From Hyphomicrobiales bacterium (lineage in GTDB: Bacteria; Pseudomonadota; Alphaproteobacteria; Rhizobiales; Rhizobiaceae): a DNA stretch of 64,000 nt. Below, piece by piece: positions 8,848 through 18,147 of this stretch. The stretch's first letter is position 1. Each line of letters begins with the position of its first letter. The stretch covers positions 337,799 through 401,798 of the forward strand of contig UCKM01000013.1 of assembly GCA_900473175.1 (NCBI GenBank). Direction: 5' to 3'. Below the pieces are notes generated by a model. That model did not search any database and had not been told where the DNA came from. It was given only the letters and a program-made list of their open reading frames with translations. A program made the translations under genes and the position numbers.

Positions 8848-9621
8848 TTAAAAAAGCGATGTCAGTCCGTTGTTGATGGCGTCGGCGCGCTCGGTGAAGC
8901 CGTTTCCGGTCTCATGATGCATGATGAGCGCTGGGCTCAACGTCAGGCCCGCACGGCTGCCGCGGGTGCCCTTGATGACAATGCGGATTGCCGCTTCCTG
9001 CGGTCTCGGCTGGACGGGAACGATGACCAGGCCGCCGAAGCGCCCCTTGAGCGCATCAAGAAGTTCAGTAATCGAAGTCGGTCTGGCTATGATACCGATC
9101 GCACCGCCGGGTCTGACGATGGCGGCGGCCGTCCTGATCCATTGCTCCATCATGCCCTGCGTCATCACATGGGCTTCGGCCTTCACCGGGTCAGGAGTGG
9201 AACGGTCGGTGGGCAGGTTGAAGGGTGGATTCATGATGGCAAAATCGAAACTGTTATCCGCGAGGCCGGCTGCATTGCGCGCCTTTCCGGTAAGCGTCAC
9301 ATCCGCCTCGATGACTTCACTGCGACCGGAGAATGCCGCGTTTTCCGGCAGGGCCAGCGACTCGCGTGCAAACGCGGCCATGAATCCTGATCGCTCGATC
9401 AAGACGGCACTCGCGCGCTCGCACCGCGCCAGGACCGCCAGACCTGCCGCCCCGGCACCGGCTCCGAGATCGGCGACGCGACCAGAAAATTCATTCTGTA
9501 CGACACTTGCAAGTATCATCGCGTCAACGCCCGAACGATGACCCTTTGCTGCAGGCTGAAGCAGATAGAACCTGCCGCGGTGAAACGCATCGACCGTATG
9601 GGAGGCCTGGTCTGCAAGCAT
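8848..9621 (-). CDS. TrmN6-like tRNA/DNA N6-adenine-type methyltransferase
   Basis: Class I SAM-dependent methyltransferase, 257 residues. Motif I is VADLGAGAGAAGLAV (about residues 49-63), and IMNPPFNLP (about 129-137) is the N/D-PP-F/Y motif of N6-adenine methylases. The family includes tRNA1(Val) adenine-37 methyltransferase; the exact substrate here is not shown by the sequence. It starts just after the DUF2007 gene ends (three bases between), suggesting one transcript. Confidence 0.85.
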   Translation of the reverse strand: MLADQASHTVDAFHRGRFYLLQPAAKGHRSGVDAMILASVVQNEFSGRVADLGAGAGAAGLAVLARCERASAVLIERSGFMAAFARESLALPENAAFSGRSEVIEADVTLTGKARNAAGLADNSFDFAIMNPPFNLPTDRSTPDPVKAEAHVMTQGMMEQWIRTAAAIVRPGGAIGIIARPTSITELLDALKGRFGGLVIVPVQPRPQEAAIRIVIKGTRGSRAGLTLSPALIMHHETGNGFTERADAINNGLTSLF

Positions 9622-9624
9622 GGT

Positions 9625-9846
9625 TCAGCTGCGAAGCTCCTGTTCAACACCCGCATCCTTGAGGAGCTGCCGCGCCTCCGTCTCGCGGCTGCTGTCGACC
9701 ATGATCCGGCGAGCGAGGACACCAAGCGAGCCTTCGAGAATACTCATGTTCGAATCCGCGATAAAGTGCGCGATCCTGGCCTCCTTCAACAGGGATTCCA
9801 CAAAGGAAATCAGGACCGGATCGTTCGTGCGCATTATTTCAATCAT
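9625..9846 (-). CDS. DUF2007 family protein
   Basis: A 73-residue protein of the DUF2007 (putative signal-transducing) family. It shows the pattern MIEIMRTNDPVLISFVESLL near the start, then the ligand-pocket-like stretch HFIADSNMSILEG and the C-terminal LLKDAGVE helix. It is the first gene of a minus-strand pair with the TrmN6-like methyltransferase and is divergent from the polyprenyl synthase. Function unknown. Confidence 0.85.
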   Translation of the reverse strand: MIEIMRTNDPVLISFVESLLKEARIAHFIADSNMSILEGSLGVLARRIMVDSSRETEARQLLKDAGVEQELRS

Positions 9847-10023
9847 GTCGCTACCGATGTCGAATGAGGCAAAAAGCCTTGCCTCAAAGGATAAGTTTCT
9901 GGTCAGGGCCTTATCACGAATTTGTAAGCCTTGCTATTTTTGCGCGCCAATTCGCCGCTTGCGGGTTATACGCTGTCAAAATAAGGTGTCGCCGCATCAG
10001 GCCAGAACCGCAGGAGTTTCGTT

Positions 10024-11040
10024 TTGGGCGTCGTTGTAAGTCTTGACGAGAAGAAAAATGCCACGGGGTCGGTGCAGCCGCTGATCGATTTGACCAAGGC
10101 CGACATGGGCCGCGTCAATGAGCTCATCCTGTCGAAGGCCGGGTCCGACGTCGAGATGATTCCGGAAGTTGCAAACCATCTGATCTCGTCCGGCGGCAAG
10201 CGTTTGCGCCCAATGATTACCCTCGCCGCGGCCCGCATGTTCGGTTACCAGGGCGACGGCCACGTCAAACTTGCGACCAGTGTCGAATTCATGCACACCG
10301 CAACGCTGCTGCACGATGACGTCGTCGATGAGAGCGATTTGCGGCGCGGCAAGAGCACGGCGCGCATGATCTGGGGTAATCAGGCGAGCGTTCTCGTTGG
10401 CGATTTTCTGTTGGGTCAGGCATTCAAGATGATGGTCGATGTCGGCTCGTTGGAAGCGCTGGATGTGCTTGCAACGTCGGCATCCGTGATCGCCGAGGGC
10501 GAGGTCATGCAGCTTGCGGCCGCGAAGAATCTTGAAACGACCGAGGATGAATACCTTGCGGTAATCAAGGCCAAGACGGCGGCACTGTTTTCGGCTGCCG
10601 CTGAAGTCGGGCCGATCATCGCGTCCGCCTCGCGCACCGACCGCCAGGCGCTTCGCTCCTATGGCCTCAATCTCGGGCTTGCTTTCCAGCTTGTCGATGA
10701 CGCTCTGGATTACGGCGGCAACGCCAAGGACCTTGGCAAGAATACCGGCGATGATTTCCGCGAGGGCAAGATCACCCTGCCGGTTGTCTTGACCTATCGG
10801 CGCGGAACCTCCGAAGAGCGGCTTTTCTGGAAGGACGCTTTGGAGAACGGTGCAAATGACGATAAGGGGCTCGAAAAAGCCAAAGGTTTGATGACGCGTT
10901 ATGGCGCGCTTGGTGATACAATACAGCGCGCTCGCCATTTTGGCGGCATCGCCCGCGACGCGCTGGCTCCGCTGGATCGATCGCCGGAGAAGGATGCGCT
11001 TCTCGAAGTCATCGATTTTTGCATCAGCCGGGTCAATTGA
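10024..11040 (+). CDS. ispB: Polyprenyl (octa/decaprenyl) diphosphate synthase
   Basis: Makes the long isoprenoid tail used for ubiquinone. The 338 residues contain both aspartate-rich motifs of trans-prenyltransferases: DDVVDESD (the first, with the GKRLRP substrate motif ahead of it) and LVDDALDYGG (the second). The start is TTG at 10024, supported by AGGAG seven bases upstream. Chain length cannot be read with certainty. Its product would be used by the UbiA enzyme encoded 10 kb away. Confidence 0.93.
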   Translation: MGVVVSLDEKKNATGSVQPLIDLTKADMGRVNELILSKAGSDVEMIPEVANHLISSGGKRLRPMITLAAARMFGYQGDGHVKLATSVEFMHTATLLHDDVVDESDLRRGKSTARMIWGNQASVLVGDFLLGQAFKMMVDVGSLEALDVLATSASVIAEGEVMQLAAAKNLETTEDEYLAVIKAKTAALFSAAAEVGPIIASASRTDRQALRSYGLNLGLAFQLVDDALDYGGNAKDLGKNTGDDFREGKITLPVVLTYRRGTSEERLFWKDALENGANDDKGLEKAKGLMTRYGALGDTIQRARHFGGIARDALAPLDRSPEKDALLEVIDFCISRVN

Positions 11041-11171
11041 CGGGTGCTCGTTGGGCACGTTTGCTGGACACCGCGCGTTCAGCATCGCAATCTTTCAACG
11101 AAACTTGAGAGAAAACCGTAAAAAGGCCATGGTTGCCCTGAGGATTCGGACGATCATTTCAAGTTGGGACA

Positions 11172-12992
11172 ATGAAGAGGGTTTTGGTTATGCAGCGTAG
11201 TAAATTGTTTGGCTCGGTCATGGGCGCAACACTCGCTGCTATGACTTTCGGGGCCGCCGCCGCCGAGGCAGCCACGGGAAATCCGCCTGCCTTGAATTCC
11301 GGCACACTCTCCGGCGCTTTTCTCTCCGCGCGGAGCGCCGAACGCAGCAATGATTACTCCAATGCCATTTCTTTCTACCGGCAGGCGCTAACCTTTGATC
11401 CAAAGAACTCGGAACTGCGGCAAAGCCTGCTGCTGGTGCTGCTCACCGACGGTCAGTTCAAGCAGGCGCTGCCGATCGCCGACGAACTCAAGTCCGTTCC
11501 GGAAATCGAACGGTTCTCGCGCCTCGCACTCGGCATTGATGCCCTCAACCGGAAACAGTACCAGAAGGTCAATACCCTGATGATGCTGTCGCTCCAGTCC
11601 GATCTGGACCGGATGATCACCGGGCTCATTTCCGCCTGGGCCAAGGCTGGGGCCGGCAAGCCGAACGAAGCATTGTCCATGATCGACAAGCTCCAGGGTC
11701 CGGAAGGTTTTACACTGTTCAAGACCTACAATTCCGCTTTGATCGCCGATATGGCGGGGCAAAAGGACAAGGCGGCAACGTTCTACCAGAGCGCGCTCGA
11801 CGACAAGGCCAATATGGCGGCCGCACCCGATACCTATGAGCGCCTCATAGAAGCTTTTGCTTCATTCAAGATAAGGAATGGCGACCAAGCCGGCGCGGCA
11901 GCCCTGGTCAAAGAGGCATCCGAGATGCTTTCCGGGCGCATGGTCCTTGTGGAATTCGGCAAGCAGATCGCCGACGCCAAGTCCGCCAAGCCATTGATCC
12001 AGACACCGCAGCAAGGGGCGGCCGAAGTCCTTTATACGATTGCGACCGCTATTGACCGCAGCGGCGCGGAAGCTTTCTCCAAGCTTTACCTGCAAATGTC
12101 ACTGCCGCTGCGTCCTGACCATGATGCGACTCTGTTCCAGCTCGGCGATATCAGCGCAAAGCTCGAACAACCCGATAAGGCCATCGAGTATTTTGGCCGG
12201 ATTCCAGCCGATTCCGCTTATAGCCGCGATGCGCAGATGCAACTCGCAATCAATCTGGCGATCTTGAAGCGCAATGACGAGGCGATCAAGGAACTGAACG
12301 AGCTGCTTGCGAGCAATCCGCAGGACATGCGCACCTACCTGGCGATCGGCAGCATCTATTCGCAGGACAAGGACTACCGCAAGGCAGCCGAAACCTACGA
12401 CAGGGCAGTGGATACGCTCAAGGAACCGAAACGCGAAGATTGGTCGATTTTCTATCAGCGCGGCATCGCGTATGAGAGGCTGAAGGAATGGGACAAGGCC
12501 GAGCCGAACTTCCTGAAGGCGCTTGATCTTTATCCTAACCAGCCCCAGGTCCTGAACTATCTCGGCTATTCCTGGATCGACATGAACATGAAGCTGGATC
12601 AGGGTCTCGATCTGATCAAGAAAGCTGTCGAAGCTCGGCCGCAGGATGGTTACATCGTCGATTCTCTCGGCTGGGCTTACTATCGCCTTGGCCGCTATGA
12701 CGAAGCCGTCACCCAACTGGAGCAAGCGGTCAAACTGCGCGCCGAAGACGCAACCATCAATGATCATCTTGGTGACGCCTATTGGCGCGCCGGCCGCAAG
12801 CTGGAAGCGACGTTCCAGTGGGCGCATGCCCGCGATTCGAAGCCTGAGCCGGAAGATCTTGTGAAGATCGAGGAGAAGCTGAAAAACGGCCTTCCCGACG
12901 ACAAGGATCCGGGTGTGGCCAAAAACGGCACCGATGCGCCGAAGCCGCCGGTTGAGCCAGCCCCGACGCCCGCTCCCGACAAGAAGGGCTGA
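11172..12992 (+). CDS. Secreted/periplasmic tetratricopeptide-repeat protein
   Basis: A 606-residue TPR protein. A signal peptide (through GAAAAEA, about residue 33) is followed by many degenerate 34-residue repeats, for example the stretches around DYSNAISFYRQALTFDP, DYRKAAETYDRAVD, EWDKAEPNFLKALDLYP and RYDEAVTQLEQAVKL. The tail (last 30 residues) is rich in Pro, Ala and Asp and probably disordered. It is likely a scaffold in the envelope; the partner is unknown. ATG codons at 11172 and 11190 are both possible; GAGGG precedes the second. Confidence 0.85.
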   Translation: MKRVLVMQRSKLFGSVMGATLAAMTFGAAAAEAATGNPPALNSGTLSGAFLSARSAERSNDYSNAISFYRQALTFDPKNSELRQSLLLVLLTDGQFKQALPIADELKSVPEIERFSRLALGIDALNRKQYQKVNTLMMLSLQSDLDRMITGLISAWAKAGAGKPNEALSMIDKLQGPEGFTLFKTYNSALIADMAGQKDKAATFYQSALDDKANMAAAPDTYERLIEAFASFKIRNGDQAGAAALVKEASEMLSGRMVLVEFGKQIADAKSAKPLIQTPQQGAAEVLYTIATAIDRSGAEAFSKLYLQMSLPLRPDHDATLFQLGDISAKLEQPDKAIEYFGRIPADSAYSRDAQMQLAINLAILKRNDEAIKELNELLASNPQDMRTYLAIGSIYSQDKDYRKAAETYDRAVDTLKEPKREDWSIFYQRGIAYERLKEWDKAEPNFLKALDLYPNQPQVLNYLGYSWIDMNMKLDQGLDLIKKAVEARPQDGYIVDSLGWAYYRLGRYDEAVTQLEQAVKLRAEDATINDHLGDAYWRAGRKLEATFQWAHARDSKPEPEDLVKIEEKLKNGLPDDKDPGVAKNGTDAPKPPVEPAPTPAPDKKG

Positions 12993-13019
12993 TTGTTTCG
13001 TTTTGCTTGACCGGTCAGG

Positions 13020-13041
13020 GTGCACGCCTTAGGACGTGCAC
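13020..13041. other. Hairpin upstream of glyQ
   Basis: GTGCACG (13020-13026) pairs with CGTGCAC (13035-13041) around CCTTAGGA, which is itself nearly palindromic. No U tract follows. It lies between the TPR gene stop and the glyQ start and could end or stabilise the upstream message. Confidence 0.4.
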
Positions 13042-13070
13042 TCCAACCCTTCTTGTCAAAAGGCCGTCCG

Positions 13071-14021
13071 GTGACTTCTCCCTTGCCTGATCACATGCAG
13101 CCGACCCGTTCGTTTCAGGGTCTCATTCTGACACTTCATAATTATTGGGCCCAGCATGGCTGCGTCATCCTGCAGCCCTATGACATGGAGGTTGGCGCCG
13201 GCACCTTCCATCCGGCGACGACCTTGCGCTCGCTCGGACCAAAGCCGTGGAAGGCAGCCTATGTGCAGCCATCGCGCCGCCCGAAGGATGGGCGCTACGG
13301 CGAAAATCCGAACCGGCTCCAGCATTACTACCAGTATCAGGTGATCATGAAGCCATCGCCCGCCAACCTGCAGGAGCTTTATCTCGGCTCGCTGCGCGCG
13401 ATCGGTCTTGATCCGCTGCTGCACGACATTCGCTTTGTCGAGGATGACTGGGAAAGCCCGACCCTCGGAGCTTGGGGGCTTGGGTGGGAATGCTGGTGCG
13501 ACGGCATGGAGGTGTCGCAGTTCACTTATTTCCAGCAGGTCTGCGGCATTGAATGCGCCCCGGTTTCCGGAGAACTTACCTACGGTCTCGAACGCCTCGC
13601 CATGTATGTGCAGGGCGTCGATAATGTCTATGACCTTAACTTCAACGGGCTCGAAGGCGACGAAAAGATAACCTATGGCGATGTGTTCCTGCAGGCTGAG
13701 CAGGAATACTCGCGTCACAATTTCGAATACGCCAATACGGCGGTATTGCTGCGCCATTTCGAGGACGCGGAAGCCGAATGCGAAGCGCTTCTGAAGGCAG
13801 GCGCGCCAAAGGAGGGCGACAACAGTACCCTGCACAAGATGGTGCTGCCTGCCTACGACCAGTGCATCAAGGCATCGCACGCATTCAACCTTCTCGATGC
13901 GCGCGGCGTTATCTCGGTAAAGGAGCGGCAGAGCTATATCCTCAGGGTCCGCAATCTTGCCCGGCAATGCGGCGAGGCCTTCCTTTTGACGGAAGCCGGT
14001 GGTGCGGGACACCCCCAATGA
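13071..14021 (+). CDS. glyQ: Glycyl-tRNA synthetase alpha subunit
   Basis: Catalytic subunit of the alpha2-beta2 class II glycyl-tRNA synthetase. Strongly conserved blocks include [59 protein letters not shown] and [13 protein letters not shown] (class II motifs 2 and 3). GTG at 13071 is preferred because AAAAGG sits seven bases upstream; ATG at 13095 would match some homologues but has no SD. The 316 residues match family length. glyS follows after a 222-base gap filled by hairpins. Confidence 0.96.
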   Translation: MTSPLPDHMQPTRSFQGLILTLHNYWAQHGCVILQPYDMEVGAGTFHPATTLRSLGPKPWKAAYVQPSRRPKDGRYGENPNRLQHYYQYQVIMKPSPANLQELYLGSLRAIGLDPLLHDIRFVEDDWESPTLGAWGLGWECWCDGMEVSQFTYFQQVCGIECAPVSGELTYGLERLAMYVQGVDNVYDLNFNGLEGDEKITYGDVFLQAEQEYSRHNFEYANTAVLLRHFEDAEAECEALLKAGAPKEGDNSTLHKMVLPAYDQCIKASHAFNLLDARGVISVKERQSYILRVRNLARQCGEAFLLTEAGGAGHPQ

Positions 14022-14041
14022 ACCGCATGTCCACTTTTAAG

Positions 14042-14166
14042 GTCGCTTCGTTGAAGCGACACCCCACCCCGGACCTGCGGTCCGACCCTCCCCATCGAGG
14101 GGAGGGTAAAGGCGGCAGTGGCGTCCTCACCTCCCCCTTTGATGGGGGAGGTCGCACCGAAGGTGC
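14042..14166. repeat. Block of five consecutive palindromes between glyQ and glyS
   Basis: Five hairpins lie head to tail: GTCGCTTC/GAAGCGAC (14042-14060), CGGACC/GGTCCG (14070-14084), ACCCTCCCC/GGGGAGGGT (14085-14107), ACCTCCCCC/GGGGGAGGT (14129-14152) and GCACC/GGTGC (14154-14166). The third and fourth share the CCTCCCC...GGGGAGG core. Such CTCCCC-rich palindromes are a familiar kind of intergenic repeat in rhizobial genomes. They may protect or process the glyQS message. Confidence 0.8.
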
Positions 14167-14243
14167 GGGTGGGGGTGAACACTCGTCGCCAAGGAAAATA
14201 GCAATATTCGAATTCTGGAAACCACTTGAGGGCAGGAGTTACT

Positions 14244-16538
14244 ATGCCTGATCTTTTGCTCGAACTCCGCTCGGAAGAGATTCCCGCACGCATGCAGCGC
14301 AAGGCTGCTGGCGATCTGAAGAAGCTGGTAACCGATGGCCTGGTCGAGGCGGGTCTGACCTACGAAGCCGCGGGCGACTACTGGACACCGCGCCGACTTA
14401 CGCTCGACATTCGCGGCCTGACCGCGCGCTCCAAGGATATTCACGAAGATCGCAAGGGCCCAAGCGTCAACGCGCCGGAGCAGGCAATCGCCGGCTTTCT
14501 TCGCTCGGCCGGGCTCACCGATATCTCCGAGGCCCACGTCCATACCGATCCGAAGAAGGGCGAATTTTACGTCGCACATCTGACCAGGCCCGGGCGCGCC
14601 GCCGAAGCCATCATTGCGGAGTTGATGCCCAAAATCATTCGCGAGTTCCCCTGGCCGAAATCCATGCGCTGGGGCGCTGCATCATCGAAGCCGGGAAGCC
14701 TGCGCTGGGTTCGCCCCTTGCAGTCCATCCTTTGCACATTCGGTCCAGAGACCGAGGAGCCGATCATCGTCGATTTCGAGATCGACGGCTTACGTTCCGG
14801 CAACGTCACCTATGGCCATCGGTTCCTCAGCGATGGTCAGCCGATCACGGTGCGACGCTTCGACGATTATGTGGCGAAGCTGGAAAAGGCCAAGGTGGTC
14901 CTGGATGCTGATCGCCGCAAGGAGATGATCCTTGCCGACGCCCAGAACATTGCTTTCGCCTCCGGGCTCGAACTGGTCGAGGACGAAGGGCTTCTGGAGG
15001 AAGTATCGGGCCTTGTCGAGTGGCCCATCGTGCTGATGGGAGAGTTTGAGGAAGAGTTTCTCGCCATTCCGCCGGAAGTCGTGCGGCTGACCATCAAGAC
15101 CAACCAGAAATGTTTTGTTACCCGCAAACAGGGCGAGCCTGACCGGCTGACCAACAAGTTCATTCTGGTTTCCAATATCGAAGCGGCGGATGGCGGTCGC
15201 GAAATCGCCTACGGCAATGGCAAGGTGGTGCGTGCCCGACTTTCCGATGCGCTCTATTTCTGGCACACCGATCAGCACGATCTGCCCGACATGCACACGC
15301 TTGCTGCCGCCGCGATCAGGTTCGACCTTGACCTGAAGAAGCCGCTCGACCAGCGCATGGCCCGGCTTGATGCGCTGAATGTGACGTTCCATGCCAAGCT
15401 CGGCACCGAAGGTGAGCGCGTTACCCGGATCAGGGCGCTGGCGCGCGAGATCGCGCCGCTTGTTGGTGCCGATCCAGCGCTGGCGCAACGTGCCGCCGTG
15501 CTTGCAAAAGCGGATCTTACGACGGAAATCGTCGGCGAGTTTCCGGAATTGCAAGGGGGAATGGGCCGCAAATACGCGCTTCTTCAGAAGGAACATCCCT
15601 CGGTCGCTGCCGCCATCGAGGAGCACTACAAGCCTCAAGGGCCTTCCGATTTCGTGCCGAGTGATCCGGTTTCCGTCGCTGTCGCACTCGCCGACAAGCT
15701 CGATACGCTTGTCGGCTTCTGGGCAATCGACGAGAAGCCGACAGGCTCCAAGGATCCCTTTGCCCTTAGGCGTGCGGCGCTTGGCGTCATTCGCCTGCTT
15801 CTGTCCACCGATTGGCATATCAGGCTGATGCCTGTCTTCCAGGCGGCCTATGGGCAGTTGCGCGAAGACAGCATCGAGCATCGCGTCGAACGGTTCGAAG
15901 AGCACCAGGCATCGCAGCAGTCGGGCGACGTGGACGGCGAGGAAGACGTCATCAATGCCGTTGCCGGCTTTGAAAAGCGGGTGCGCGGCGACACGATCCA
16001 ACAGGCGCAACCGATTCTTCTCGAACTTCTCGGTTTCTTCCATGAGCGACTGAAGGTGCATCTGCGAGACTTGGGCGCGCGTTACGATCTCATCGATGCG
16101 GTGCTGACGGAAGGTGCGGACAATCTGTTGCTGATTGCGCGCCGCGTCGAGGCGCTGGTCGTTTTCCTCAACACGGAAGACGGCAAAAACCTTCTGGCCG
16201 GCACCAAGCGCGCCGCCAACATCCTGAGCGCCGAAGAGAAAAAGGGAACCGTCGTATCCGATGCCGTCGATCCGGCACTCTTCAGTCTCGACGAGGAAAA
16301 GCAACTGTTCGCCGCGGTGAATCAGGCTGAGAGCCAGGCAGCGCAAGCGATTCAAAAGGAAGACTTTTCCGGCGCCATGATCGCGCTTAGCGTGTTGCGC
16401 GAACCAGTTGATTCATTCTTTGAGCAAGTGCTGGTTAACGACGAAAATCCCGCTGTTCGGGCAAATCGCCTGGCGCTGCTTTCGCGTATTCGCAACGCAA
16501 CGAATACCGTCGCGGATTTCTCGAAGATCGTTGGATAA
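14244..16538 (+). CDS. glyS: Glycyl-tRNA synthetase beta subunit
   Basis: Large tRNA-binding subunit of the heterotetrameric glycyl-tRNA synthetase, 764 residues. The N-terminus [18 protein letters not shown] is the family hallmark, and VTYGHRFL and [11 protein letters not shown] are further conserved blocks. The ATG at 14244 has AGGAG five bases upstream and fits the family N-terminus better than the open frame that begins 18 bases earlier. Expression is presumably coupled to glyQ despite the repeat-filled gap. Confidence 0.96.
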   Translation: MPDLLLELRSEEIPARMQRKAAGDLKKLVTDGLVEAGLTYEAAGDYWTPRRLTLDIRGLTARSKDIHEDRKGPSVNAPEQAIAGFLRSAGLTDISEAHVHTDPKKGEFYVAHLTRPGRAAEAIIAELMPKIIREFPWPKSMRWGAASSKPGSLRWVRPLQSILCTFGPETEEPIIVDFEIDGLRSGNVTYGHRFLSDGQPITVRRFDDYVAKLEKAKVVLDADRRKEMILADAQNIAFASGLELVEDEGLLEEVSGLVEWPIVLMGEFEEEFLAIPPEVVRLTIKTNQKCFVTRKQGEPDRLTNKFILVSNIEAADGGREIAYGNGKVVRARLSDALYFWHTDQHDLPDMHTLAAAAIRFDLDLKKPLDQRMARLDALNVTFHAKLGTEGERVTRIRALAREIAPLVGADPALAQRAAVLAKADLTTEIVGEFPELQGGMGRKYALLQKEHPSVAAAIEEHYKPQGPSDFVPSDPVSVAVALADKLDTLVGFWAIDEKPTGSKDPFALRRAALGVIRLLLSTDWHIRLMPVFQAAYGQLREDSIEHRVERFEEHQASQQSGDVDGEEDVINAVAGFEKRVRGDTIQQAQPILLELLGFFHERLKVHLRDLGARYDLIDAVLTEGADNLLLIARRVEALVVFLNTEDGKNLLAGTKRAANILSAEEKKGTVVSDAVDPALFSLDEEKQLFAAVNQAESQAAQAIQKEDFSGAMIALSVLREPVDSFFEQVLVNDENPAVRANRLALLSRIRNATNTVADFSKIVG

Positions 16539-16547
16539 CAGCAGGAT

Positions 16548-16568
16548 GGGCGCGTTTGCTGCGCGCCC
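16548..16568. terminator. Hairpin between convergent glyS and the CxxC secreted protein gene
   Basis: GGGCGCG (16548-16554) and CGCGCCC (16562-16568) form a 7-bp GC stem with a 7-base loop, followed on the plus strand by TCTT. The weak U tract makes it a plausible but not strong intrinsic terminator for glyS. Confidence 0.55.
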
Positions 16569-16570
16569 TC

Positions 16571-16984
16571 TTACTGAACGCCAGCGCGAAGCGGCGTTTC
16601 GGAAACGCTCATCAGGGCCTTTTGCGGCGCCGGCTCGCCGGCAGCAACGAGCTCAGCGGCGCTGGCTGCAATCGGGGAGGTTGCGACGCTTGCGGCCGCT
16701 GTCGATGTGGAGCTTGCCGGAACGTCCTTGCCCTGGAGACGCGCCATATATTGGCGGGACCGCTCGCGTCGATCCGCATAGGCCTGAAGGCGCGCGGCCT
16801 CCGCAGCGCGTTTTGCCAGGCATGGCGTGCAGATGGGATTGCCGGTGGCATCGAAGCTGTCATAGCCGACATAGGAGATGGAATTCGGCTTTGCGGATCC
16901 CTCCACAACTGTGATCGAATCGCCGGCGTAGGCCGACGCCGCGAACAATGTGATGGCGGTTGCAGCAATGATCTGGCGAAGCAT
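16571..16984 (-). CDS. Secreted CxxC protein, unknown function
   Basis: A 137-residue protein with a signal peptide ending near AASAYA (residue 20). The mature part has a short beta-like stretch, then GNPICTPCLAKRA with a CTPC pair near residue 52-55, and a long charged helix (about 58-85). An Ala/Ser/Thr-rich, low-complexity tail completes it. No known domain is recognised. The CxxC could bind metal or form a disulfide. Convergent with glyS; its start is divergent from the Sua5 gene. Confidence 0.65.
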   Translation of the reverse strand: MLRQIIAATAITLFAASAYAGDSITVVEGSAKPNSISYVGYDSFDATGNPICTPCLAKRAAEAARLQAYADRRERSRQYMARLQGKDVPASSTSTAAASVATSPIAASAAELVAAGEPAPQKALMSVSETPLRAGVQ

Positions 16985-17154
16985 GGTGATCGGTCCCCGT
17001 TCTCTTATGCCTCACACCTAGCAATGATTTATTTCCAAGCCTTATTCCAGATCGATTCAATTTTAAGCATGACTTCATTCGAGGTGTTCATCAGCCAATA
17101 CTTGCGATGGGATATCGCCATCGTGTAGGCAAAGCTGGTTATTGGAGAAATGTT

Positions 17155-18147
17155 TTGGCCCGCATCATGGGAACGGACGAGCAGGCAGTTCTGACGGCAG
17201 CCGAGTTGCTCGCCGCAGGCAAGCTCGTGGCCATCCCGACGGAAACGGTCTATGGCCTCGCCGCCGATGCCACCAATGGCGATGCCGTCGCCGGCATTTT
17301 CGAAGCCAAGGGCAGGCCGCATTTCAATCCTCTGATCTGTCATGTCTCCGACACCGCCATGGCCGAGCGCTATGCCACCATCGATCCACTTTCGAGACGG
17401 TTGATCGCCGCGTTCTGGCCAGGACCCCTTACACTCGTGCTGCCGCTGAAAGCCGGCACCCCCATTCACCCGCTAGTGGCCGCAGGTTTGGAAACCATTG
17501 CCTTGCGCATGCCGCGTGGCATAGCGGGCAAGATCATCAGCGCGCTGGACCGGCCGCTGGCAGCACCGAGCGCCAACACCTCCGGCAGGATCAGCGGCAC
17601 AAGCGCCGGTGCAGTCAACGATGATCTCGGCGAGCGGATCAGCCTGATCCTCGATGCGGGGCCATCCGAGGTCGGGCTTGAATCGACGATCGTGAAGGTC
17701 GAGGGTGGCAAAGTATTGATCCTGCGTCCGGGCGGCCTTGCCGCTGAAGACATTGAAGCGGCGCTTGGAGTGACGCTTGGTCGTATGGATCAGCGCGCAG
17801 CGATAGAAGCGCCCGGGATGATGGCATCGCACTATGCCCCAGCGGCGAAGATGCGTCTCAACATCCACGAGGTGAGGGCGGGCGAAGCCGTGCTCGCTTT
17901 CGGACCTGAACGCGCCAGCGGTGCGGAAAATGCCGTTGGCAATCTCAATCTCAGCCCCTCCGGCAATCTGCGGGAGGCCGCCGCCAATCTTTTCGATTTC
18001 ATGAAGCGCCTCGACCGTCTTGGCAGTGCGGTCATCGCCGTCGAACCGATTCCCTTCAACGGGCTCGGTGAAGCCATCAATGACCGGCTTGTCCGTGCCG
18101 CAGCGCCCCGTGCATCCACAATTGCTGAACTGGACCAGATAAAATGA
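17155..18147 (+). CDS. tsaC: Threonylcarbamoyl-AMP synthase (Sua5/TsaC2 type)
   Basis: Makes threonylcarbamoyl-AMP for the t6A37 modification of ANN-decoding tRNAs. The YrdC core is clear: GKLVAIPTETVYGLAADAT, then AKGRPHFNPLICHV and PSANTSGRISGT. A C-terminal Sua5 domain follows, giving 330 residues rather than about 190 for short TsaC. TTG at 17155 is chosen because GGAG lies seven bases upstream; the ATG at 17167 has no SD. Its stop overlaps the next gene by four bases (ATGA), so translation is likely coupled. Confidence 0.93.
   Translation: MARIMGTDEQAVLTAAELLAAGKLVAIPTETVYGLAADATNGDAVAGIFEAKGRPHFNPLICHVSDTAMAERYATIDPLSRRLIAAFWPGPLTLVLPLKAGTPIHPLVAAGLETIALRMPRGIAGKIISALDRPLAAPSANTSGRISGTSAGAVNDDLGERISLILDAGPSEVGLESTIVKVEGGKVLILRPGGLAAEDIEAALGVTLGRMDQRAAIEAPGMMASHYAPAAKMRLNIHEVRAGEAVLAFGPERASGAENAVGNLNLSPSGNLREAAANLFDFMKRLDRLGSAVIAVEPIPFNGLGEAINDRLVRAAAPRASTIAELDQIK

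Noticed and set aside
9997-11085. A 362-codon minus-strand frame
   Set aside because: Antisense to the clearly conserved polyprenyl synthase gene, with no recognisable motifs.
14790-16355. A 521-codon open frame on the minus strand
   Set aside because: It lies fully antisense to glyS, has a skewed His/Arg/Gly composition and shows no family features; long antisense frames are common in GC-rich DNA.
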